Below are positions 23,794 through 33,795 of a stretch of DNA of 64,000 bases, in pieces; the first letter of the stretch is position 1; each line of letters opens with the position of its first letter. Origin of the DNA: Timema cristinae (lineage: Eukaryota > Arthropoda > Insecta > Phasmatodea > Timematidae); the NCBI GenBank assembly GCA_039000515.1, contig JBCFYV010011164.1, forward strand, positions 38,946,363 through 39,010,362, given 5' to 3'. Made by a program: the position numbers and the translations under genes. The notes under the pieces are model-generated. The model saw only the letters and a list, made by a program, of their open reading frames with translations. It did not search any database and had not been told where the DNA came from.

Positions 23794-26700
23794 TCATTTC
23801 CCTGCAGCCTTTAGGTGGCTGACATGTGCTCTACGCGTCAAAGAAGGGTCGGATACTTCTTTTAACAATACCGAAACAGGTGTAAGAAATCTTTCAATTG
23901 ACCAGGACCACTCCACTTATACGCCATCTTCGCCGAAGACTTGTCAGCAGCTGAGCTAAGAGGAAAACACTTGCACACAACAACGTCCCCAAGTTTAAAT
24001 GGGACAGGGATACGCCCTCGGTTATAGGTGGCGGCAACCTTCCTTTGGGACTTCAGGAGGTTAGAAAAAGCTACCTCACATTTCTTTTCATAAGAACAAT
24101 CACCTGCATCATTAAGGAGCGGGTCAATATCCCAGTTAAACAATAACGGATGGTTCAGGTCCCTATTGAGGAGGATAGAGGAAGGAGTGGCTTTGACTGA
24201 CTCATGGAAAGCGGCGTTAAAAGCAATGTTCAAAACGTCTAAGTCCTGGTCCCAGTGGGTGTGATCCAGGTGGTGAAAGATCGTCAAGGCAACGTTTAGG
24301 TTACGATTAAACCTTTCTACATGGTTCGGCGATGGGTTGTACGGGCTAGTGGTAACGTGTCTTATCCCCCACGAAAAACACATATCTCCGAAAGCTTTAG
24401 AACGGAAACACGGTCCGTTATCACTTACTATGACCCTTGGGGTCCCTAAAATCGCCCAAACACGCCTGCACAGAGCATTAACAGTCGTCCTTGCCTTCAT
24501 GTTCCTTAGGGGGATGAGTATGACGAATTTAGAGAAGGCGTCCATGGCAACGAGTATAGAGGTGTTCCCTTGGGTAGAGCGGGTAAGGGGGCCGACGAAA
24601 TCAACAAAAACTTTCTCCCACGGTTGCTTAGCAACATCCGCGGAGTGAAACCCTATTTTAGAATTACGCGCCGGTTTGGCCAATTGACACGGCTCACATT
24701 TGCGCACCCAATCTCTAACGTCTCTAGGCATTAAGGGCCAAAAAAATTCCTTAGAAATCTTGCGTTCGGTCTTAAGGACACCGCAATGGCCGCCAAAAAG
24801 GGAGTCGTGGAAATATTTAAGTAACATAGGCCTAAGTTTCTCTGGCACAAAATATCTTATCCTACCCTTGACACGAACTACTAAGAGGTCTTTAAAAATT
24901 TCGTAGTTCCCAATCCTCTCTCCACGCTTGATCCTGTCAACGATCTGTCTACAACACGGATCCATCAACTGATGGTCTTTGATTGAGATAAAGGATTCGG
25001 GAATCGTATGGATAACAAATAACGAGCCATCCTCCTTACATTCTCCTACAGGTTCCTTATCCTCACACATCCTAGACAAAGCGTCAGCGACAACATTAAG
25101 CTTCCCAGCAACGTGATGGGTCGTAAACTTGAACCTGGATAGCTTCCAAACCCACCGTCCAATTTTCCCTAGTTGTTTCGGGTGATTCCACATCCAGCTG
25201 AGGGCCATGTTGTCAGTGTACAACTCAAACTGGCGAAGCTCTAGATAGTCTGCGAACTTGTCGATGCCGAAGATACAGCTGAGACATTCCTTTTCATATA
25301 TACTATACTTTCTTTCGGCAGGGCTCAAAGTTCTGCTGGCGAAAGCTACAGGTCTACTTCCCTCGGAAGTCGTTTGAGAGAGAACCGCTCCTAGCGCTAC
25401 AGAGGAGGCATCAACATGTAGTTGGAAAGGCAGAGAAAAGTCAGGCATGCGTAGCACGGCCGGTGACACTAGGTGGCGCTTAAGCGCAACAAAAGCCTGC
25501 TGTTGGGCAGAACCCCAAATAAAGGTGGCACCCTTTTTCTTCAAGGAGTTAAGGGGGTTGGCTAAGTCAGAGAAGTTCGGGATGAACCTAGCGTAGTAGG
25601 CGCACATACCTAGAAACCTTAATACCCCTTTTATGTTTTTTGGGGCGGGAAAATCCAAGATAGGCTTAACCCGATCCGGGTCAACGAGCAGGTTACCCTC
25701 AGAAATGATATAGCCAAGATATGGGATAGATCTCTTCGCCCATGTGACTTTCTCCGGGTTTACAGTCAACCCAGCCTCGCGCAGGCGCCTCAACACTACC
25801 TCAACATGACGCAAATGGTCATCAAAAGATTTGCTGTAAACGCAGATATCATCAAGGTAGTTAAACACGAATTTGTATTTCAGGTCCGCCAAAATATGGT
25901 CTAAGACTCTACTCAACGCTTGCCCCCCGCAACTTATCCCTAACGGCACTCGGTTGAATTCGTAGACTCGCCAGGGGGTGATAAACGCGGTGAATTTTTT
26001 AGACGACTCTGAGAGAGCACATTGCAGAAAGCTCGCATTAAGGTCAATCAAGCTGTAATATTTGGCTCCGCCAAGATGTTGGAAGGCGGACTCTATGCTA
26101 GGCATGGGGTATGGGTCGAACACTATTTTTTTATTAAGCTTTCTATAATCGACAATCAAGCGATGCCCATGACCTTTCCTGGGAATAATGAACGCAGGAC
26201 TTGCGTATGGGGATTTGGAGGGACGAATAACCTCCTTTTGTTCCAAGTCCATGATAAGATTTCTAAATATCTCGAGTTTGGGGGGTGCACAGGAGTAGGG
26301 ACCAGATCTAACAGGAATGTGGTCCTGCGCCACAATGTCGTACGGCAAAATGTCGCACTTGCCCCATCTGTCAGTGATGACGTCAGGGAATCGAGCTATC
26401 AAACGATCTATCGCTTCCCGTTCCTCGACAATGGGGAACAACCTGCGAGGATGGTGCCCAACACAAAACGGAATAAACAAACTAGGTTCAAACTTAAAAG
26501 ATATTCCTAAGCGTCTCAGGTCAAGTTTGACTCCAGTCTCGAACATGAAGTCAGTCCCTAGAATAACATCAAAGGGAAGTTCTGGCATAACAAAGAATGG
26601 ACGTCTCCAGGCAAATCTTTCTATCTTAATAGAGAGCACTACTTTACGATCGACCAAGATAGTCTGCCCATTAGCCACGGCGTAAATCTTAGGACCTATC

Positions 26701-26861
26701 GACCTATAATCGATTTTTGTTTTACCCTCTAACTGGCGCAAAAACTCACGGCATATAAATGAGTGACTGGCTCCTGTATCTAAAAGAGCAACACAATAAT
26801 TTTGGGCTACCTGGATCTGAACTACAGGAGTAGGAGCACGTGGTTTAATACAAGTGGGCAC
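23794..26861 (-). CDS. pol: gypsy Pol: protease, RT, RNase H, integrase
   Basis: The continuous open part (26861-23862, 999 codons) has all enzymatic cores. Protease: LLDTGAS (D28). Reverse transcriptase: VDYRKLNKK, first Asp in YYSLIDLN (D273), YLDD at 335-338. RNase H: VDASS (D484), YEKE (about 523-525), LYTDN (D550), ADALSRM (D593). Integrase: zinc site H685, H692, C722, C725; catalytic D754, D814 and E849 with the standard 35-residue spacing between the last two. Pol has no ATG of its own; its frame runs back into gag in the -1 frame and is probably expressed by ribosomal frameshifting. Near 23890 the frame changes: the chromodomain-region end motif RRAHVSHLKAAGK with its stop at 23794 reads in a different frame from the upstream KWSGPG. 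This looks like a one-base deletion that trims the integrase tail in this copy. Confidence 0.93.
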
Positions 26862-26900
26862 GACCGGACCACGACTACGAGCGCACCCTATAAGTTTCCC
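26839..26900 (-). promoter_or_regulatory. Predicted -1 ribosomal frameshift signal (gag-pol)
   Basis: In gag frame the end reads TCG GGA AAC TTA TAG, placing a canonical slippery heptamer G GGA AAC at 26900-26894, two codons before the gag stop. A -1 slip there enters the pol frame. After 5 nt begins a 7-bp stem GGGTGCG / CGTGCCC (26888-26882 with 26862-26856, two G-U pairs). Loop bases CGTGGT (26873-26868) can pair with ACCACG (26844-26839), completing an H-type pseudoknot. The frame relation is seen directly; function is inferred from known retroviral sites. Confidence 0.75.
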
Positions 26901-27952
26901 GATCTACACTGTCTCTGTACGTGACCCAGTCTTCTACACCGAAAACATCTCATGCGTGAGAGGTCGCGGGGCGCACGGTTGTCAGAACCCGAAGGCCTGA
27001 AGTTGTCCCTAGGAGTGCTAGCATCGCGATCGCCCGGTAGTACAGGCGCTAATGACAAGGCCGTATTCATAGGTTCGGGAGTTGAACCCGTGCGTCTGCG
27101 GTCTAATGCCGCCGGCGCATGCGCACTTAAATACTCCTGTTCGGCGAGCAGGGTGTTTTCAATCGAAGATGCTAGAGAGAAAAGTTCAAGTACCGTACAG
27201 GGCTTACATGTAAATACAAAATGTCGCCGGGTGAGGGGCGACACATTCTCAAGAATAATATCAACGATCTCACTTTCCCCCAGACCACTATTGAGAACTT
27301 GAGCTGCCTCTGTGATAGATAAAATAAAATCTCTCAACGATTCGTGGGGATATTGAAACCTGTGAATAACTTCCTTACATAACCTTTCTCTAGCCCTACT
27401 GGGTAACAGCGCTTCTAATATGAGGTCAGTAAGTGATCTCCAAGATAAACCATTTTGAATCCCACGGGAGAACAGCTGGGTTAAAAAACCAGAAGTTTTG
27501 GCCAAACACAGAATCAAAAATTCACTATCACTCGCTAACTTTAGACAATATGCTCTGTTGATCTCAACCATAAATTTAAACAGAGTAGCGTGATCTTGAC
27601 CGTCGCAAACAGGGGTCCGATTCAAAATCTCCATAAGTACTTTGTTCTGACATTTAACTAGTGAAGGGGGTGGAGGAGGGGCGGTTGGCGCTAAAGGGGG
27701 TGGATTCCCATCCTCAATCTTGTCCATACCCGAGTCAGTCTCAGCCTCCCCAGTCCCGCTAATCTCCCCACATAGCTTAGATCTGAGCTCACCCACAGTA
27801 GCATTGGGAGGGAAGGAGACGCCCCTTGAAGTCAGCTCAGCTGTCAACTCGTCCCGGCTCAGGCGGTAGACAGCAGTCTTAGATGTGGTCAAAGTGGACA
27901 TGGCAGTTGCAGGAGTGGTCTCCATGGTCACGGAGTCATGAAACATAAACAA
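26888..27952 (-). CDS. gag: gypsy Gag with C-terminal zinc knuckle
   Basis: 354 codons from the ATG at 27952; the ATG at codon 10 (METTPATAM) is an alternative start. Gag forms the particle and packages the RNA. Residues about 29-64 (RLSRDELTAELTSRGV ... LRSKLCGEI) resemble a SAP-like helix pair. Residues 83-97 are proline-rich and include PTAP at 89-92. A capsid-like helical region follows (about 105-270). A single CCHC knuckle ends the protein: C336, C339, H344, C349 with C-X2-C-X4-H-X4-C spacing. The reading frame is intact. It overlaps the upstream end of the pol frame. Confidence 0.93.
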   Translation of the reverse strand: MFMFHDSVTMETTPATAMSTLTTSKTAVYRLSRDELTAELTSRGVSFPPNATVGELRSKLCGEISGTGEAETDSGMDKIEDGNPPPLAPTAPPPPPSLVKCQNKVLMEILNRTPVCDGQDHATLFKFMVEINRAYCLKLASDSEFLILCLAKTSGFLTQLFSRGIQNGLSWRSLTDLILEALLPSRARERLCKEVIHRFQYPHESLRDFILSITEAAQVLNSGLGESEIVDIILENVSPLTRRHFVFTCKPCTVLELFSLASSIENTLLAEQEYLSAHAPAALDRRRTGSTPEPMNTALSLAPVLPGDRDASTPRDNFRPSGSDNRAPRDLSRMRCFRCRRLGHVQRQCRSGNL

Positions 27953-28054
27953 ACAAGAATCAATACAATATCAATCATCCAACAACACTGCAGACAGGCG
28001 GACCCTATTTTCTCTCCTAACTATACCTAATACCCTATTAAGTGCCCCACTCAA

Positions 28055-28087
28055 CTCTGCGAAAGCAGAGTGGCGCAGCTTCTCTCT
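28055..28087 (-). promoter_or_regulatory. Leader with complement of the initiator tRNA-Met 5' end (candidate primer site)
   Basis: Directly after the 5' LTR, where a primer-binding site is expected, there is no TGG-start sequence complementary to a tRNA 3' end. Instead, 8 nt into the leader the RNA sense contains GCTGCGCCACTCTGCT (28079-28064), the complement of the first 16 nt of eukaryotic initiator tRNA-Met as I recall it. It overlaps a perfect 6-bp hairpin CTCTGC/GCAGAG with a 4-nt loop (28055-28070). Use as a primer site by a 5' tRNA fragment is an inference. Confidence 0.5.
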
Positions 28088-29389
28088 TGTAACCCCCCTT
28101 CATATGATATGGTAGGTTCATATTACAACAAATAAAAGGTAGGTTAGTTACAAGAGAGTTTATTTTATTCAACAAACAACTCGCAGACATACAAGAGCGA
28201 GGCACTCTAGGAAAGTCGAGTGACTGGCCGATAAGGGCCGAAATAAACAATAAATAAAGGGGCAAGACCCCAAGTCGTTAAGAGAAAACAGAACAATTAA
28301 TACCAACGTAGTCATAATTAAATTGACCCTCGCAGAAGGCGACTAACCTAGCAAGAAAGTTAAATACAAGTAATATATATATATGTCTACATGACCTGGC
28401 GATGGTAACACTACATTGACATAAGTATGAAGTTTATAATAGACTGCCATTATAAGGCGCAACAGAGAAAATGATTAACCTAAACCTAACCTGTTACAAT
28501 AGTTCCTAATCAAATTAGTTCAATCTAAATATTATTATTATAATGACCAATGTGCTGGGTGCACGGGCTCGCGCCCCCCGAGTTGAATAACAATTTAAAA
28601 AAATTTACAATCGTAACAAACCTTTAACCTTTAGCAACCAGAATAATTATTTTAAGTAAGTTACACGTTAACCACAAATTATTAGCGCCCCAAGATGGCG
28701 ACAAGCTAAAGTTCCATTAGCGCCCTAAGATGGCGCCATGCCAAAGTTCCAACCCGTCCGTGAGGCGGACACAACGTTAAGTACCAAGAAAAAGCTAGAG
28801 CATAAACCATAATGGCTGACAGGCAATTCCTGCAGTCTCAGAGAAATATAGCAATTAATAATCATGAATTATATTTAAAGTCGAAACTTAAATTTTGAAC
28901 AATTTAACCCAAACATAATTTAGAATACGTCGAACAGCAACCTACGTCTAAATCTAAGACAAGTGTCTCACCTAATCGAGTGCAGAGAAATGAGTGACAT
29001 CACTACACAGTCCAGCCGTTATATACAGTACAAAGTCAATCACGTGTTCACAAACGGCGGGAAAACACTGGGGTGAAGGGAGAGGGGTGTACGTTGCTTC
29101 GGGAGAAGTCTCGACGATTCTCGTGATAATTTCAAATCACGCGCCGGTGGATGAGTCTTGTTTCACTCGAGCACAACCGTCAGCGCATACGGGTTAGCGC
29201 ATCTCGATGTTCTATTGTCCGAGTCTTGCTCTAATCGGGCCTCGAGCCACGGGTGGTCAGTAAGCCGCGTGATGTTGAGTGGAGTAGAGTGTGCGTGTTT
29301 CATGAAGTCGAGTTCCAGCCCAGTCAAAGGGGACCAGATCAGGTGAGCTAGATCGTCCAAGTTTGCATTATGTCTGTGACAACGTCACA
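28088..29389 (-). repeat. 5' LTR of the gypsy element
   Basis: 1302 bp, essentially identical to the 3' LTR at 21610-22911. TATA box at 29019-29025; 35-bp tandem pair at 28681-28750. The flanking ATAA at 29390-29393 matches the one beside the other LTR. Confidence 0.95.
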
Positions 29390-29393
29390 ATAA

Positions 29394-32300
29394 GATATAC
29401 TAAAACATTGTACAGTTTCTTAATGTAAATATAATTTTGATGCAAAATAAATGTAACTATTTCTTAACTTACCTACAGTGTGTTTGTTTCTATCCTAAAT
29501 GTAAAATTAAATCAAAATATGTAGTGAAACACTAAAATAGGCTAGCACCAAGACCTATTTTTAATATATGTATTCTCAAACAGTAGTATACCATAGCCAA
29601 TGTAAAGCTAAGGTCTTAATTTAATATGACTTGCACCTAAATAATTCATAGTCATTGATGAACATTCCATTTTATTAGGATAAATTATATAAACAAATTA
29701 AGAATTAACTTTACTGAGTGAATTTTACAGAAATAATGGCAAAAATGTCATATACAATTCGATATCAGGGCAGCTTTTCATATTAAAACTTAACGAGTAT
29801 TGAAATTCCCTTAAACTATTCCCTCATACAACTATGTCATGAAGAATGTAATTTCAACCAAAATTTACAGCTCATGCATACATTAACTTTTAGTAGGAAT
29901 AAACAAAGCTCTTAGATTACAATTCACAGGTTTATATTTTAGAATGATTCACTCGTTGTCTTTTCATCTTAAAGAAGAGTCAGCGATAACTCGAGACTAT
30001 TAAATCTGTCACCGAGGAGATGTCGCTTAACTTAAAACTAATTTGGATGACAGTAAAAACAGAAACCAATGATTGCACTCCTCGTTCATGTAGTCTGGGG
30101 AAGAGTCAGATTAATTAAATCTACTCGTTTTAATTAGAATTCGTACCTCTGTAAGTCTATAATCTAGCTATATGTCAAGGAAATTAGTACCTTGAGGAAA
30201 ACAGTATATTACATATAACTGTATGAAATACTTACTGTTACCACAAATATGTTGCAATCAGCTATGGTGCTAAATAGTAGGTGTCGTTTACCTGAAAAAT
30301 AAAATAATTAATTAATACTAATAGATTATTAACAAATTATTTAAATAAAAATATTGATTATCATATATATTTAAAAAATGAATATCGGTGATCTGCAGTA
30401 GATCCACAATAAATAAATCTTTGAAAGTATTTTATAAAACAACCAACACAATTTTTAAATAAAAAATAGATAATTGGAATTGCTTATATATTGCATTAGT
30501 TTTTATTCCCTTAAAAATATCACTAATTTATCCTGACGTATTCTTTGTGGGTTTATTCCTTACATTAATAAACTATAATTATAACGCAGTATTATTTACA
30601 TACAGTTATCTTGATGAGGGGATATTTGATATATAATACTTATATCATTTTTAAACACATTCTTAAAACAAATTGTCAACATATTTAAAAGAGTGGATTG
30701 TCTTCCAAGCATTAAATCTATATAATATATATAAAGCGTTTTAAAGTTTTACATAGATATAAAAATCGAACTATGGTTATCGCTAGTCTAAATTATTTTA
30801 TATTATAAGAATATTTATAATACACATTATATTATATTATCAGTTATCACCAATATAACATTAATATCATAATCATAGCGTATCCTGTTTTTCACTAGTG
30901 GGAATTTTGGGTCCACGTGTTGGAGTGACTCCCATGTGTAGATATTTATAAACATTGAAATTTTTCTTTGTTAATAGATTGATATTATAATTATATTGAT
31001 CAACGATTATACTTTTATTCGCCTCTTACATCTTTGGCGCTCCAAATTAAGTACGTCTCTTAATAAAATATCTTACTAATTGGAGTGTAGTAGTTTGTAG
31101 ATATTTCATTCTTTGTTTTAAAAAACTCGACATTCATTATAATTCTTTAGATTCAAATTAAATTTAAATTTGATAACAATGCTATATTCAGGAGACTTGT
31201 TGATCTCTTATTCATAATAGCCTACTCTTCATGTATTTACGAGGTAAATTAATTCATTGGAAAATTCCCTTCAAAAGTCTTTCACCCTCGAGTTAATGAA
31301 ATTATATTTTCGCCTTTCATTATTTTGAGAATAGTTTAGGGTTTTATATCCCACTCTCTCCATCCCTATTTTAAAATTATTACGTGGCTGTTGTATATCC
31401 TAAATAGATTTTCAACAGAGATGGTATGTAATATGATTTTCTCTCCAATGAATTCAATTGAAAAACAATGGATTTAAAACTTATTGATCATCATTAGTTT
31501 TGTATTTGAAGAATGCAGTCAGTTAGAGCTAACTTTACAACTATATTTACTTAATTAATCTCAGAATCTCAATTTATTTTTAAGGCTGTCAACATTATTA
31601 TTTACTTTTATTAACTTTAAAAAAAAATCTGAATCTAAGAAAACACAACAAACTATGGAAACCCGTATGATCGCTGGTCACAGACGCAATGTAGAGACGC
31701 TGGAACTGTCCACACAACAAACTATGGAAACCCGTATGATCGCTGGTCGCAGACGCGAGACGCGCCGAGGGAATCCTACTTTAGCCACTATGTATGAATA
31801 TAACTTTTACCAGGGTTTACCTCAAAGGTTGTCTACACGTCATACCTTCTATGAGTATATTATGGTAGTGATGGTGATTATGAAGGTGTTGAGCCTGTGA
31901 AATACTTAAACATAGCCAACTCGCCAAAATATGGTGACCATGGGAACAATACCGCTCTCATGAAAACAAATATGTTAACACCTATAATCGAACCAAGGAC
32001 CTAGAAATCATATAAATACTAGACCTAGAGGTCAATATGATAAAGTGTAATTTTATATTTTGCAACAATATAGTTTTGTCTCGATAGTACAAGTTGAATA
32101 GGATATTTATATATTTTTAAGGGCCTACCAATTTTTCTGGGAAAGGTATTTTTTCATAACTTCAAGGGTTATTTAACATGCCATAATTGACATGGGAGCA
32201 GCGACTTTACTTCCCTTCCTAAGGAATTTGTGCTAAGGATTTCTGTCACTCAAGAAATTCCCTCGACCTCAGATGGTTGTGAACCCACAAACATCGGGTC

Positions 32301-32429
32301 CTGAGGTGAGCACATTACCACAAGACCACCAAGGTTGACCTTGGATTGGATCAGTTCCCCCTCTAACTATCCAAATCTTAAAATCTATTGAATAGTTAAG
32401 AAAAATTAAAATGTTTAACTGTTTTTTAT
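29394..32429. other. AT-rich spacer with a small direct repeat
   Basis: No gene recognised over about 3 kb. At about 31644-31760 the block AACTATGGAAACCCGTATGA / TCGCTGGTC occurs twice, 68 bp apart. An 81-residue open frame at 31655-31900 just crosses this duplication and shows no family signature. Confidence 0.45.
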
Positions 32430-32650
32430 CACAGCAACTTACTACCAGTTTTGGATATACGATTATATGTTAGGGATGAGGAAGGTTACATTTAGAGGAC
32501 GTTTGCCTGCATTTGAGTAAAGGAAGAAGGAAAACTACCCTCAGAGCGCACGACCTAAATGTAACCCCGATCTCCCCATCATTGGCAGTCTAGTATATCG
32601 CGAGTTTGATGTCTTAAATCATTCGACTGCCAAAGTGAGTTGTTTCAGTT
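32430..32650 (-). repeat. SINE, inverted, head type C remnant
   Basis: CAGCAACTTACTACCAGTTT (tail), GTTAGGGATGAGGAAGG, GATCTCCCCATCATTGGCAG and GTTTGATGTCTTAAATCATT give the inverse of a near-complete SINE. Confidence 0.6.
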
Positions 32651-32689
32651 TTGAATTATTTTTTTGGAATTTTCTTCTCAGCTTGTATT

Positions 32690-32935
32690 TCTTAGCACTG
32701 CGTCTTATTATCCATTGTGGTTATATGCTTATGTACTAGTTGCTCTGATGGTTTTAGGAACAAGAGAGGTCGTATTATAGAAAGAGTACCAGGATGTGAT
32801 TGGAGGGAGAGTGAAAAAGAATTTTTGTAAAACCACCCTCAGTACACCCGATTGAGATTCGAACCTAGAGCTCCCCCTTACCGGTAGTGTAGTCTAATGC
32901 GAGAGTAGCGCGTTAGACCACGTCGTCACTGAAAT
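32690..32935 (-). repeat. SINE, inverted, near complete
   Basis: TTAGCACTGCGTCTTATTAT (tail), CAGTACACCCGATTGAGATT, CGAACC (B box) and GCGAGAGTAGCGCGTTAGAC cover the family from tail to head in inverse order. Confidence 0.65.
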
Positions 32936-32984
32936 GGGTAACTGAATATTCACATCTAGGAAGTTGTCCTATAAAGATCAAACT

Positions 32985-33245
32985 ACTTGCCTAGATGGTC
33001 GGATGGTCCAAACCTTTAGTTATGCATCACTCTCACAATAGACTGCATTGCTGGTTACAAGGACATTGGGGTTTCTATTTATGTTAGAGTGTACTATGGG
33101 TGGATTTCTCTATAGGGTTTTCCACTCTGACTCTCGCAAATTTGTATAAACTACCTGTAAATGAGTTTAACTCTTACTTAGGCCTTTAAATTAACTAATA
33201 CATAGGGGTATATCCTGAACAGATGGTAAGCAGTGGTTGATAAAA
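32985..33245 (+). repeat. SINE, diverged
   Basis: CTAGATGGTCGGATGGTCCA (head), GGTTTTCCACTCTGACTC, CGCAAATTTGTATAAACTAC and CTGAACAGATGGTAAGCAGT in SINE order. It ends a cluster of three SINEs within 0.8 kb. Confidence 0.55.
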
Positions 33246-33737
33246 TAACATGTGTAAAAGCCTAAAGGATATTGAAACGTTTGGGTAAAAACCAGGAATG
33301 TTAGGTTTTCCATATAGCTTATCAGAGGTAAATAGTATTGTTATATTGTCGTAATATATACAAACGTGAACCAGGTGCAACGCTACCTAAAAATATACGG
33401 AGTCTCGAGCCACCGAGAATACCCATGAACGACATCAAATTCACACCAAATAATGTAGATGTATTAACTAAACGTTTTGCTAAAGATTTATATTTTATTT
33501 TTAAACTACTACAGTTCTTCTAGAATAGTATTGGAGAGATCAGCACGTACTATAGTAAGACTCTAACTGGGAAGTCTGATTTAAATTCTGATCACCCTAA
33601 ATGGAGATATTTTGTTTCAAATTAATGTACATTTTCTTAAAACCATGCATCTCATTTAATTCCCTTGATTAGCATAATTTGTTGCATTGTGTAAAATAAT
33701 TTGTCTGGAAGCAGGATGTAAAACTAATATATATGTA
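33246..33737. other. Spacer
   Basis: AT-rich; nothing recognised. Confidence 0.35.
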
Positions 33738-33795
33738 TGTAAACCCACTTCGGTGGCCGCATGGTCTAAGAAGGCATCATTCTCCTAATAGACTA

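Larger units (their letters stand above)
21606..29393 (-). mobile_element. Full-length Ty3/gypsy LTR retrotransposon
   Basis: The element runs from 29389 (5' end) to 21610 (3' end), 7780 bp, with ATAA target duplications at 21606-21609 and 29390-29393. Order in its own sense: 5' LTR, leader, gag, pol (protease, RT, RNase H, integrase), about 880 bp without coding content, polypurine tract, 3' LTR. Integrase lies after RNase H, the Ty3/gypsy order, and there is no env. The two 1302-bp LTRs differ only by one C in a C run and one G in a G run in my comparison. It therefore inserted very recently and is structurally complete, apart from a frame change near the end of pol. Confidence 0.96.

Noticed and set aside
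26022..26685. Plus-strand open frames of 162 and 122 codons
   Set aside because: They lie opposite the pol gene, whose frame carries catalytic motifs; they are antisense shadows. The same holds for plus-strand frames at 24337-24906 and 26952-27302.
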